Below the pieces are notes generated by a model. That model was not told where the DNA came from and made no database searches. It saw nothing but the letters and a program-made list of their open reading frames with translations. Shown piece after piece: positions 7,535-19,865 of a stretch of 64,000 nt of DNA; position 1 is the stretch's first letter, and each line of letters opens with the position of its first letter. The stretch is from Serripes groenlandicus. Lineage: Eukaryota > Mollusca > Bivalvia > Cardiida > Cardiidae. Both the position numbers and the translations under genes were made by a program. The stretch is from the NCBI GenBank assembly GCA_031761405.1, contig JASEVX010000006.1, positions 30,746,117 to 30,810,116 of the forward strand, given 5' to 3'.

Positions 7535-8356
7535 TCTCGTGTAAATGACAGGATCTTCTCCAGGAAACACGTTTGTTCTCATTCTATAATTGTCTTCTCC
7601 CATAGACGTTAAGTCTAAAACTAAATACCCATATATTTCCGTTGTAGCATCTTCGTAAGCTTCTACTAAGGTCTTCGATTTACCAGGAAAAAGTTGTTGT
7701 CCCAACGTCATGATCTGAGATGTTACGCGAACATTTTACAAAACTGTGTACCAACTATTTAAGGCGATACTTCTGGCCGATTTTCCTTGTTGAAAAAGAT
7801 TTTGAGATAGATAAATGACGCTTAAACGACGATGGTGACATCCCTGTGTAAACAGCAAACTTTCAACGACTTGGTGCATGAGATCGTCTATTATAATCAA
7901 ACTGTGTTCTCCGTTCGCAAACTCTTCCAGTTTAGTCGTTGACGGCAAACCATTATGTAGATCAAAACGAGGAATGGTCTTTTCCATCACGTTGTAAAGA
8001 GGTTGATATACCCCATAACACCACAAGATTCTCGTTGGTGGTTCTCTGGCATACATCGTATCGAGGATTCGTAATAAACGATACACCCACCAGGTTTTAC
8101 CGGAGCCAGTGGGTCCAACTACCGTCATACTCGAACATGGTTCGAACGGAAGTAAAGAAATCTCATTCGGGTTTGACGACAGCGGTGGTGGTGGTGGTGG
8201 TGGTGGATACGCTTTAGTGAACACGTTCAGTGGTGGTGGTGGTGGTGGTGGTGGTGGTGTGTATGTGTCGTTAATTTGTTCATGTATATTTCTTCTATGA
8301 CGCAACATGGCGTCTCTCCGAGAAAAATGACGTTGACACTCTGGACATTGATTCAT
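7529..8356 (-). pseudogene. FtsK/HerA-type genome-packaging ATPase (Polinton ATP) with one in-frame stop
   Basis: The N terminus is a C2H2 zinc finger (C4, C7, H20, H25), followed by two proline runs of 9 and 8 residues. The latter are encoded by repeated CCA/CCN triplets that read as GGT repeats on the plus strand. The P-loop is GPTGSGKT at about residue 80 and Walker B is SLIIIDD. The motor ends with SVIYLSQNLF and ALNSWYTVL. A TAA at 7736-7738 interrupts the frame. Eight codons later the same frame reopens (7529-7711) with KTLVEAYEDATTEIYGYLVLD and NVFPGEDPVIYT, the expected C terminus. Such ATPases pump DNA into capsids. The stop leaves both the P-loop and Walker B upstream, so a truncated motor could still be translated. 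Confidence 0.9.
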
Positions 8357-8392
8357 GATTACTTATAATTCTTCGTGTACACTCTTATAAAC

Positions 8393-8402
8393 TTTTGTGA
8401 AA
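8393..8402 (-). promoter_or_regulatory. TATA element of the ATPase gene
   Basis: The minus strand reads GTTTATAAGA, 37-46 bp before the ATG at 8356. Confidence 0.5.
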
Positions 8403-8435
8403 TAAACGAGAAAACAACTATGTATGTGTATGATA

Positions 8436-8579
8436 GTTTATTTACAACAATGTCAAAAATGATATTTACAAACATGATATAACAAAATGTAATACACGGG
8501 TTATTCGATACAAAGCAAGTTCAAAAGATTTTATTTACATATTATTTACAACAAAGATAAACCCAAAAAAAGAATTCTG
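8436..8579 (-). terminator. 3' region of the PolB gene with polyadenylation signals
   Basis: TTTATT at 8530-8535 (AATAAA on the coding strand) lies about 45 bp beyond the polymerase stop. A second lies at about 8438. The stretch is AT-rich and non-coding and separates PolB from the ATPase promoter. Confidence 0.55.
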
Positions 8580-11500
8580 TCAAAAACCATAAGGTTCAGT
8601 ATCAAAGTTGTCTAATCTTCTTCTTTTTGTATAAACCATTTGATATATTTTCTGTTCTTCTCTATTATAGAGTTTTCTTTTTCTCTTATCACTACATATT
8701 TTATTTGGATTTTTATTGTTATTGTTGACTGAACTTTTGGATCAGTCACAATAGCTTTAACAGATTCAAAATTTATAATTTGGCTGTTTTTATAGTTTAG
8801 GGTAAACCCCCTCACTTTACAAGTTTCTTTGTGTGTATTGGTTTTATACGCATAATTTTTTGAACCACCAGACACATACTCTACAATGTGTTCTCCCGTT
8901 CCAAGTTCATCTGTGAGTTCACCCAGATAGTCGCCCATTGGTGGGTCATACTGTCCGGGTCTGCTCACATAAATAACACTGTCTGTATCATAGTACAGGA
9001 CCCGTGTGTCAACTTGTTCGAGCACACTGTAGAGTTTGAGTCTAGCCCAACACGTGGTAAAAGTAGCTAAATAGATGTTTGTTTTATTATCTTCGGGTGG
9101 ACAGTCCTTTTTGTAGGTCCACTCTATTTGTACCATATCATTATTTAATATATGGAAATCGGTATGTTGTTTCATTGGATCTGAAAACAATTGAAAGAAC
9201 AGATTGGCTTGACTTTCGTGAAAAAACTCTGTCTGACGCATATTAAGTCTCTGACCAAATTTACCCCAAAAACTATTGAGGCATAATTTGGCCAAAGCTC
9301 TTAAACCCGGGTTCTTTGAAATGTTTTCCTGATCCAATGAAACCCCCTCTTTCTCAAGATAATTTTGAATATAATTATAAGAATCAGTTTTATTTTTAAT
9401 CCAGTCCAGAGCACCGCTCGCCTCTTGTTTAAACTTTAAAAATGTGTTTATATAATTGGCGAACAGTCCTCCTTCTCTAGTGTTAAAATCATATTGGGTT
9501 GATTCTTCCCAGTGGTATACTTCATATATTTTTTGGAGACGATAACCTAGTCTTAGAGCCGTTTCTATTTCGGGAGTGCACCACGTACCTGTCAACTCTC
9601 TTTGTTCATCAGTACAATCACAAGGGTTGGGATTCTCATTATCCGCGCAGGTCTGACACAAAAGAAATTCCAGTTTACCGTTCGACCTATACTGAAGAAC
9701 TGGATGATACAGACCCCGAGGGGTAAGATCTTGAGCTTGGCAATACCAAAATAGTCCTTCATGTCCCCGAAATCTTGAGTTATGATCGAGGGGTGACCTA
9801 CGGGATATCGAAAATACTTATTAACCCAGGGATACAAGCTCGTCAAATCCACGTACTTGACTTCCTCGTTAGCCTGAACTTTATAGTAGAGTTGACTAGC
9901 ATTGGTACGACCTCCGAAGAAACTTTCTCTAGGATGTAATCTATCCGATATATCTAAATTTTGAGCAAAGTGTTTCATTTCATCGTTTGTAATCATTTCT
10001 TTTTTGAAATCATGGTCCCAAATACGTAAGCTTTCTTTTTTAGAGTTAAATCGTACAACTCGTCTAAAAACTGACGTGTGAGTGGATGGTACATCTCTTC
10101 GCGATTGTCAGAGAAACAAACGGGGCACCCATGAAAAATACAACCGTGAAATTCATAAGCCGTATTTGTCTCTCTACAATACCTGTCCAATTTGTAACGA
10201 CTTCCAGGTAAGGTTTTCTCACCTCCATTCAGAGCATGCTGAATGTGGACATTATCGAGACGCGCTCTCCACTCTCACACACTGTTTCACCAACGAGTTT
10301 AGATTCGTAGATCCATTCATTTCATTTCTGTACATAAAGTTTTTCGTCAACGACTTTTGACTGTACCCATTCATCGTTCCCGGTCAATTAGACTCTCCAT
10401 TTCTCTTCCAAAAATGTTGTTCTTAACACATTCATACATACAGACGCTATCGTGAAGGAATCAAATGGATCTACGGCTCCAAACCATCTTTTTCTTTCTT
10501 TCTTTTCTTATTAATAACCTCTCTTTCTTCACCCGTCGCTCTCATTAATAAATCTCTAAATTTTAAACATGATTTTCTTAAAATATCGACGTCACTCATA
10601 CAATACTCTAACATTTCATTTCTAAAATTAAACACACACACTCCTTTTTCTCATCCAACCACACTAATAACTCACCCCTCTCTTTCTCACTCATGAAATC
10701 TTGACCAAAATAGTTTAGTTCAGGGTAAGATTCTATATAATTTTGATGTTCTCTTGTATTAAAAAAATGGGGCAACCACCCTTTTTTCAATTCGTTTAAA
10801 CCAAACGCTTTCGGTAATTGGGACAATTTCATAGGCAAAAAATTAAGACTATCAATCACTTTGATATGTAAATCGCGCTCAACAGCCATATACATTATTT
10901 TCGAGCCGTTGTAGATTATTTTGTCTGGCCTCATGGATTGATCAATCAAATATTCCAAAAGAAAATAACCATCGTACCCTTTCATGTTGTGAGCAATGAC
11001 TTTGAAATATTTATGTTGGTCCGTAAATAACCACTGTCCAAACTTTTCCGCGGTATCCGTTCCTTCGAACGTGACTTCCCTAAATCCACATTTACCTGGA
11101 CAAGGACCTTCGTCCTCATTCTCGTGTGAATCAGAGTTGTCACATTCGTCGCACCGGGTACCGCAGCTTGGACATACTGACTCGGGCGTTAATGTTTGAT
11201 CAATACATTTCGGACAAACGGTATGAGCTACAACAAAATTTGAACGATGTGTAGCTTTACTGCACCATGAAGATTTACAATGTTGGCATTTTGAGCAAGA
11301 TGTACATACCTGTGATTGACAGTCTTGACAATTTAGTTTTTTCAAGGGTAAATATCCTTCTTTACAATACATTTTTTCATCCTGAGAGCACTCAAAATCA
11401 AAAAAGATAAACTTGGGTATATAATGTTCTTTGGCTTGAGTGGCTCTCAGGAAGCATAAATGATCATCTTGTACATATTTATGGCAGCTAGAGCACTGAT

Positions 11501-13098
11501 ACTCTCCACACTCGTGTTCCTCTTTATTCCGCTTGTCCGTCCTCAGCACTTTGTAACATTGTGGACACTTCATCCATTTTTCGCTCTGGGATGGTCCACT
11601 TTGTTTTCCTTTTTCTTTTCCTTTCTGATGAATCGGTACTTTTTTATGACTTGTGAAACAGTCTTCTGATCGACAGGTCATGTTACAAATGACACAATCG
11701 ATAGGAGGGTCCGTTGTTGGGCAGTGATCCCTTTTACACACGATACATCTGATCTCATACTGATGTCGTTCTTTGTGATCGTAATGTTTGAGCATTGTGG
11801 TAAAAATACCTGGCGCTGAAGAAACCCGTAATACTCGTGATGGCATGAAAGTGATCGTCATCCACCAAGTACAGATACACACATGGCTGTTGGTCTGTAC
11901 TGGGACTGGTCAAAAACTTGTTACCCAGTCTAGCACTAACTACCATAACGCGTACACCCAGAAGCTTTTCAAACGCCTCTATATCATTAAGACTGGCTGG
12001 ACGATCCAAGGGTACACCTGCCAACTGACTGATGGCGACCGCTAGCTGTTGTTGTTCTTTTCGATTCTTATGGGTGAGGTTTTTGTAGCAGGATAGGGGG
12101 ACTTTCTTATGTTCCATGAACAATTCAAGATTGCTTTTCTTGACTCTGGTTTTGGTCACCTCTTTCCATTCTTCGTGGGAACAGCTGTTTAATTTGGCCC
12201 AGCTGACCACGATCGCTCTGGTAACACATAGTTGATCATTATTGTTAATGGTCACTATGGACGTTTTCAGTTGGAGAGAATTTTTATTTCCTTTTAATTT
12301 CGTTATTCTACGCCTTGGACCCCCGGCTCCTTTCGGTAAAGCAATGGTACCAACAATAATGTAGAAACTCTCGTAAATTGAGAGATCTTTATTACTGTTG
12401 AGCACTTTTTTGATCATCGCCATGACACCATCGGCGTTGAGATGGTCCCAGTCTCGGAGGGGAACGACGAAAGGGTCGTGAAGTCCCTGGTGGTGTATAA
12501 CGACGCGGCCCAGATCGTTTCCAGCTAAGTCACCCCGGGCCTCATTTAGTACATCTTGAAACATGTCATGGAGCCCCTCTCTGACATCTCGTAACTCCTG
12601 GCCGTGGTACCGTTCGTCGACCTTGACCTGGTAAGTTCGGTCCACGGCAGCGTTTTTCGCGTATGTCCGCTCTGACTTTTTTCTCACGGTGTAGCGTAAT
12701 TTCTGTTGACCGCTACCTGACTTATTTTCAGGTGTAGGAGGATCCCAGACCCCATCGTCTAAACACGCAGTGGCTAGTTCGTCCATTTGGTCATCGAAGA
12801 GGATCGCCTTTACACTTTCGTCTATTTCGTCTTGGACTCTAATGTAGTCGACCGCTAATTCCAAATCTTCCTCGTTCAAATCTTCGGTGGTGTTAAGTGA
12901 TCCTCCTAAATTTGGTAATATTGAATCTAAATCTTTATTGACAATGTCATTGTCATACTCCTGATGTCGCAACTGAAACAAACGAAACCTCACTAAAGGC
13001 GATTCCTGTATTCCCATCGTCGCCGTAAAATTCATTAACTCGTCAGCATTAGTGTACGAGTTGACTATAATTTCGAACGTAGATACAATATTTTCCAT
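8580..13098 (-). pseudogene. Protein-primed family-B DNA polymerase (Polinton PolB), multiply frameshifted
   Basis: The start is placed at the ATG at 13098 (MENIVSTFEII), because the longer frame from 13161 would include the TATA box. About 430 residues of N-terminal region follow, then the exonuclease domain with FFDFECSQ (Exo I) and AHNMKGYDGYF (Exo II). The polymerase domain has YEFHGCIFHGCP, VDLTSLYPW (motif A, about 9830-9850), KLCLNSFWGKFGQ (motif B, about 9256-9290) and YYDTDSVIYV (motif C, about 8975-8998). Frame changes are evident near 11800, 10615, in 10190-10500, near 10035, near 9715 and near 8610. After the last, a terminal D-N-F-D-T-x-P-Y-G-F is followed by a stop at 8580-8582. 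Several indels fall in short homopolymers. This enzyme copies the element using a protein primer. A Cys-rich CxxC block between Exo I and Exo II (about 11110-11340) is unusually large. Confidence 0.92.
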
Positions 13099-13148
13099 GT
13101 TGACGTCTTGAGTTCTAGTGTTAGAATGCCGGAGTATGTCCAAACCCA

Positions 13149-13160
13149 CCTTTTTATACA
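13149..13160 (-). promoter_or_regulatory. TATA box of PolB
   Basis: The minus strand reads TGTATAAAAAGG, 51-62 bp before the ATG at 13098. The form and spacing match the PC4-like gene's TATA box on the other strand. Confidence 0.65.
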
Positions 13161-13267
13161 ATCGATTTCAAAACGAGGCTGATATTTCATTGGTCGATAC
13201 ATTTAGTAACTCACGTCACTTTTCTCAAATCTGATTGGTCAAGATCATTTTTCAGTAGGCTTGGTTG

Positions 13268-14524
13268 ACACAGGTGTTCCCCAGACACTGTGGAGCCATT
13301 TGGTTTAAATCAGGTTATTCATCCATTGTCCACGTTTTGCGGTCTTAAATGAACACTATGGCGCCATTTAAGGGGATTATTTTTGACATTTCAATGCTCT
13401 ATTGTTCGCACACCTGGTGAGTTTCTGATGAAATATCCGATAGTGATGGTGAAATAACGAGTCTAAAAATAGCTTGGGGTAAGCGAGCATTACAATGACG
13501 TTTTATAACTCTGTCAATATTCAGGTCAACAACTATCAATAACAATATTTCTAAATAAAAAAAAATAATATCAGAAATCTGACCATTTTAAGAACAAATG
13601 CCGTCACTTCCGGTTTGATCATCTCAATCGATAGAACATCCGAAATCCTTTTCAATGGGTCCAAACACGTCTACATTCGGACAAGAAATAAAGGAGATAT
13701 AGGGATTTACTCATTGAGAAGACTTTTGACGCACTTTGAAACAAACAAATATTTAAAAAATGACGTAACTTCCAGTTTGATCATATCAATCGATAGAAAA
13801 TCAGAAATCCTTTTCAATGGAACCAAACACGACTACATTCGGACAATAAATAAAGGAGATATCGGCATTTACGCATTAAGAAGACTTTTGACGCACTTTG
13901 AAAAAAACAAATATTTAAACGGCGATAACTAGAGAACTATTAGTCCTAGGATCATAATTATATGAAAAGGGCTCAACGAGATCTTTTCAACGGTATATCA
14001 AACTTCATTTTGGGGGTTTAAAAATCGCTCATATTACATAACTCGAAAACGACTGAAAATTGTCTCTACAACCCCGGGTTTAAATGAAAGGTTTTGGTGT
14101 CCTCTACCATTTGGTAGCATAAAACAAAAAAGTTAAAGCGTAATCGGTTGCCCAACTCACTAAAAACTGATTTGATGCTTTTAATCGGCTCCTTTTCCCT
14201 CTATATTTAACACCTGATCAAATTGGTAAAGTCGTGTTTAACTCCACTGCCACTTTTCAAGTGCAAATTCAAACATAATAATAACTTTCATCATGAAGGA
14301 TAAACTTTTGAACAGCAGTGTAAAGGGTTATTTTCAGGCAAGTGTTAACGCGTTCGTTGCAGGTGTTCCCCAGACACTGTGGCGCCATTTGGTTTAAAGC
14401 AGTCTATTCATCTGTTGTCCACGTTTTCTTTGACATTTCAATGCTCTATTGTACGCACACCTGGTGAGTTTCTGATGAAATATCCGATAGTGATTGTGAA
14501 ATAACGAGTCTTAAAATAGATCGG
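13268..14524. repeat. Polinton right terminal inverted repeat, inner part
   Basis: Imperfect reverse complement of 787-1855; shared landmarks include ACCATTTGGTAGCATAAAAC and GTGTTCCCCAGACACTGTGG. It is longer than the left copy because of an internal tandem duplication (13607-13921). It is cut at 14524 by the 12.5-kb insertion and continues at 27048. Confidence 0.9.
13607..13921. repeat. About 160-bp tandem duplication inside the right inverted repeat
   Basis: TTCCGGTTTGATCATCTCAA at 13609 recurs as TTCCAGTTTGATCATATCAA at 13769, and the following ~150 bp is repeated at about 90% identity. It creates a spurious 105-aa open frame. The left inverted repeat has a single copy. Confidence 0.85.
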
Positions 14525-14699
14525 GGCCCGTATTCACCAAACATTTTAATTTAGATTTTTGACTAAATTTAAATCTAAATATTTAGTTCACTTTTGGGAT
14601 TCCCGGAGATTTAGATTTAGTCCGTATTCACCAACGCGTTTTAAACCGATCTCAATTTAGTCCAGTTTGTAAATGTCGTAAGCGGCCGCGCACCGACTC

Positions 14700-16022
14700 T
14701 TGTTCCCGAATTAATCTAAGAGCTGAAATAAAAGACAGTACCATTCATTTATAGTCTATTTATAGATTTTTATTTTTATCATTATTTCACAAAGCTGGCA
14801 TCTCAATTTTTCAATCCACATAACTATGCATTTGCTTTGTTCAAATGATCGGCAATTCCTGTTCAGTATAATATCTGCCTTTTTCACTATGTTGCGTGAC
14901 GAAAACTTCGTCTGTCGCTATTATTGTTGTTCGTTTTTGTCGTTTTCGATCATCTGTCATTTTCATTCATCCTTTTGTTTTTCGTAAATATCGCTAAAAG
15001 TGTCGTCTATAATTACACATACTTGATTCAAAGTTTACTTTGAGGACAATTTTCATCAATAAATGCAGACGTGAAAAGAATTAAACTCCATAAATGTCTG
15101 TTTCAAGGTAAATTTCGCCATCTACTTGATTCGTTCTTTTTCGCTTTAAAGTGTCACTTTCATGAATATCGCGGTAAACCCGATTTCAGTGTATTGTCTG
15201 GCCGACATGTTTTTTTTTATCACGGAAGCGATGGGAACTTACAAACAAACTGTGATCGAACTGTAAATTTGGACAACAATTCAACTCTTATATCAACTGA
15301 TTGATTCCTTTTTAAACTGGAATGACTTGTACAAAATGTGTCAAAACCCCAAATTGTTGACACTGTCCAAACGTGTTTATGCAGGGACGTAGATAAGAAC
15401 AGCTCGCAATAACTAAATGGTACTTTTCCAAGAATCTAATATATTTGGCAGATACTAGTGACTACATTGCTCTAAAGAACATAATCAATTGACTTGTTGG
15501 CTACAAATAATATCAAGCCTTTCCCATTTGCAGACATATTTTGATGTGATTAGAGCAGACGAATTTTTAAAAAAAATACAGAGAATTTTCATCATGAGCA
15601 ATTTCTTCTACACTACAATTTGTGTTTAACTGTTATTCAAATATGTACATGTACTTAAATTTATAGAGATATTCCATTTTTTAAATAGATTTTTACTAAG
15701 TATTGACTGTATATATATTACACATAATTACAAATATTTGTCATTAGAAGAAAAGTGCTTAATATCTTTGTGACATCTTTAATTTTATGGAAAGGGACCA
15801 AGGGTTAATGATGAAGTCAGACAGAATTATTTTCATTCTATATCAATTCTTTATATGCATCAAACTATAATTTTGATAGTTAAACACTTGTGTCTACTTA
15901 ATAAAATATAACATATTATTGAATATTGTTTTGTGAACAAATATCAAAATAGCACATGTTTAATTCATTCAATTATACAACATAGCATGTGAGGAAACTT
16001 TTCTTCAATTATAATATTATAC
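14700..16022. other. AT-rich interior of the insertion, no gene seen
   Basis: Contains only a 77-codon open frame (15071-15304) without recognisable domain, codon bias or neighbours. No repeat family is recognised. Confidence 0.6.
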
Positions 16023-16592
16023 AAGAGCTGTCCGCAAGACAGCATGCTCGACTATTTGGCCATTTGATACTATAGTCAACAGTTGTTTCTGAGATAGTGG
16101 CTTGATAGTATATAACTATAAATCAAGTTAGATAAGTCTTGTTTGAATAGTATATGCTGTTTGTGAGAAAAGGCATTGCATGCAAAACTCTATTCCAAAT
16201 TTCTAACTTCAACTTGGACTCTTAATGTAGTTGCAAACAAAACTTTAACCAAAATTTCTAAGTAAAAAAATGGCTATAACTTGCAGTAAATCCAGGATAG
16301 AGTTATCTTGATAATCTACATAGGTGTGATGGTTGGGAAGGGTTGTATAAAGTTGCAATGCAATGCATCAAGAGATATTGACTATTAATGTAGTTGCATG
16401 CAAAACTTTAACCGGAATTTCTAAGTCCAAAAAGGGGCATTTGATGATGTTCAACAAGTGTGTGAAGTTTCAAAGCAATAGCATTTGTGGTTTTTGAGAA
16501 AAAGCCTTGCATGCAAAACTTTTACCAAAGTTGCAACACAGACGCACAAATGACTGTAATAGCTCTCATATTCTTCAAATAGTCGAGCTAAA
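16023..16592 (+). repeat. Dispersed repeat with GAGCTGTCCGCAAGACAGC hairpin start and AGTCGAGCTAAAAA end
   Basis: The start folds as a short hairpin (CTGTC...GACAG). The end AATAGTCGAGCTAAAAA reappears at about 37075-37087. The interior holds loose copies of the same ~190-bp unit that is tandemly arranged at 35985-37080 (ATGGTTGGGAAGGGTTGTAT, TTAATGTAGTTGCATGCAAA). Non-coding; family unassigned. Confidence 0.75.
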
Positions 16593-19500
16593 AATGAGTA
16601 CTGTCAGAAAGAATTTTTATTCTTAAATAAAATTACTTTTGAAATGCATGAAAACATCAATATTTCAGGCCTTTATCTGATAAGGACGACTTTTGACAAC
16701 ACTGTCAAATTTATTGATGCAGTTTTCATAGTTTTCCTTTTTTTCTTCAAGCAGTCGGCTTTAAAATAAAATATACGTTCAGACATATTGTTATTAACAG
16801 TCAGTAACTCTTAATCATACCAAAGGTTACAAAATAACCCTTTCCAAAATACAATAATTCTGCCACATACAACTTTGAAATTGTCTATGCAAAAACATGG
16901 AAAAGCCCTTTAAATGATATATTACATTGTATTATTGAATTGTGTTAAAAACTCTGCAGCAAAAATGAAAAATGGCTCATGTTGAACAATTGCTCCCTTT
17001 GCCACAATGTTTTCAACAGTCGTCAGTTATAGATGCATCTGAATGCTAGGTGGAAAAGGTTTAAGATTTATGTTGTGGTAATGAGACATCTAAATAACAA
17101 CATTTAATTAATTTAACAGGTCGATGAACCAATATTTATATTTAACATCAAAATATATTTTTCAAGCACTGGTTGAACAGTTTTTCAATTAAAATTGAAA
17201 CTTGTTCTTGGTGACACTTTCTGGCACCTCTGCAGCAAATACTTTTTGAAAACAGTGTGGCTTTCAATTAAAGAGTTTCCTTATTTTTGAATACTGGCAA
17301 ATGCATTGAAGCAGAAAGTAATTTGTTGAAGATTTGTTGTATATGGGAAAGGCTTAACAAAATAGTGTCTATGTACTATTTATTCTGTTCTTTAACAGAA
17401 TTTGAAAAAAATACATGATATCTTTGCTTCACAAATAATTGACTTTAAATGTTTGAATTTAAAAGTACTCTTATTCTTTTATGGAACAAATTTAAGACTT
17501 TACATCAACAAATTTATTGTTCAATAAAGAAACTAGCTTTTTTTAGGCCTCTGCAGCAGCAAACTTTGTATTCAATTTGATAAAAGGAGTAAATGCTCAT
17601 CATAAGCACTTTCTCCTTTTGTCACAAGCCCACACTGTTTTCAATTATATGCACTTACAGATATTTTTTCATATCTTTGCTTAACAAACAAGAGGGCCAA
17701 GATGGCCCTAAATCGATCACCTAACTGATAGTAAATTAGTAGCAAATATTTAACTACAAATATCTGGGAAAATGTTATCAGGGAGTGCAAATGAAACTGC
17801 AAAGGAGTGGACACTTCTCAAGAAACAGCTTATCAGTAAAGGCCATTTATATCTTGAAATCTAACAAGAACTTTAATAAGAATGGAATTATAAAGTTTTT
17901 GTCATTCTGCACCTTTCCTGATGCCGCCTTGCTGCCCTGTTTTTCAACGAAATCAATATGGCTTCAACAGTTTATTTAGAGGGTCACTTAAGGAACATTT
18001 CTACCAAATTATCTTGCAATCGCACAAGAAGATTATGGAGGAAAATGATTTTAAAATTTGGGTATTTTTCTCACTTTCTGATGCCGCAGCAACCAAAGTT
18101 ATCAAAAGAATTTAAATCTTTGAACAATTTTGAAAGAGGACCACCAAAGGAACATTCTTGTGATGTTTTGTGGAAATTGGTCTATTGGAATGGTAGGAGT
18201 TGGTTGTCATTTGTAGCTAAAAGTTCAATTTACCCTTTTTGTGATGACGCCTGGGGCCGTATTCACAAAGCTCCTAAGGAAAAAAATATTCCTTAAATAC
18301 GGAGATTTCCCTCAAGTTTCACCATTTTCTCCTTATCTCTAAGGAATTTCCTAAGAAGCTATTCACAAAACTCCTAAGGTAAAAATATTCCTTAAATCGG
18401 TCCATTTTTCCCTTAAAAGTTAAGGAGCACTGTACCATGCCTTAACTTTTCCCCTTAAAGTTAAGGAAAATCTCAAATCGCATATTCTCGATATCAATGG
18501 CCGCCGTCTCATCGCTAGAAATAATCAAAACGTTTTTACATGTTTGTGTATGCGTTGTTGGTCATAAATAATATTGAATATCGCATAAAAAAAATGAATG
18601 CTAAGATTGCGTAAAGAAATGTGACGTATCGGTGTCTTTTTCGCTGTACATAGACAACAACAAAAAGTCGGAGGCGATCTGTCGAAATCTGTGTCAGGAT
18701 GAGTACATTTCTTTTTATTAGCCCTGTGTCACCAAATAAATTGCTTATTAATCCTCATAATTTGACAGACCTTAAGAGAATAAATCGTAAAACTATATTT
18801 CAAGGTGGATTTATCAGTCCAAAATGATCAACTCGGTGGGACTTACCCCACCCACAAATCCGTCGCTTGCCAAGTGTCAAAATGGAAAAACGTGTGTGCA
18901 CGGTTTGATTGTTTAAAATGCACACTAATATTTTATTGATAGTTTGTTACAGTGTTACACATGTTACTTCATTTGAACAGCGAATTAAACTGGCATTTAT
19001 AGTTATAAATTAGTAATTCGAAAATGTGTTTTGTTTTCATTGTTTAGATAATAATGGTACTTTTGACATGATGAAAAGCTGTTAATATGAATAGAAAATT
19101 AACACATATTCTGTAGATCTATATAAACTACATATGTTGATGTGTATATTATGCTTTCAGCTTGTTGATGAAAGAAAAGAAATAGTGAGAAGATAACTTC
19201 AAGAGTAAAACTTGCAGACAGAAAATAAAGACAGAACTGAAGACATGTTTATATCAGTGTTCAGACAGTGTTTACTTGTATATGTATCACATTGATGTGA
19301 GTATTTATATAAGATGTGCGGAAGTATATCAATGAAAAAATCATAACTGATAAAGACACATTTTGAGCAAAAGTCAACTTTTGAAAAGAAATTAAGAAAA
19401 ACAAGAAATGATCATAATTTCACTTGACACATTTTTATCCAGAATTTTTCAAAGTGGTCTGCTGCAGATGGTAAGCTTTAATGTTCATTAGATTGGAAAC

Positions 19501-19635
19501 ATTTTACCTCATTTTTGCAAGTTTAACACGATTCATGTAGTCTCAATTTAATGTGATTGATGAGGAAAATGTATTAATAGAAGGATTTATATAAATATTT
19601 CCATGCAAACAATAAATAATATTTTTGCTCTGTTT

Positions 19636-19865
19636 TTAGCCCTTTCCCTCATATAAACGCTTTCTGACGCCTCTGCAGAAGACAGCTTTTTGAAAACATA
19701 GTGGCAAAAGAAGAAATTGCTCAAAACGAGCAATTTCTCCTTTTCCCATAATGTTTATCACTTTTAGTCATAGGTTATCCATTCAATTATAGAGATTTTC
19801 TATGTTTGGACAAAATAAGTTCAAAGTCGTCTGTTGCAGATTTGTCGTATGAGGGAAAGGGTTAA
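19636..19865. mobile_element. TTAA foldback MITE, family 1 (reference copy)
   Basis: Family structure: TTAACCCTTTCCC(A/T)CATA..., a CTGCAGCAGACGACTTT block, then GTGGCAAAAGGAGAAATTGC facing GCAATTTCTCCTTTTGCCAC, an inverted CTGCTGCAG block and GGGAAAGGGTTAA. The whole is one long palindrome of about 210-235 bp. The TTAA target and CCCTTT terminus are those expected of piggyBac-type non-autonomous elements. More than 20 recognisable copies lie in this window, in all degrees of decay. Confidence 0.85.

Noticed and set aside
7939..8300. Plus-strand frames with poly-Gly and poly-Val
   Set aside because: Antisense of the proline runs in the packaging ATPase.
13615..13932. 105-aa frame with two similar halves
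   Set aside because: Lies in the Polinton inverted repeat; caused by a tandem duplication, and the left repeat has no such frame.
15071..15304. 77-aa frame in the 12.5-kb insertion as a transposase fragment
   Set aside because: No DDE, zinc or HTH motif and no neighbouring continuation.
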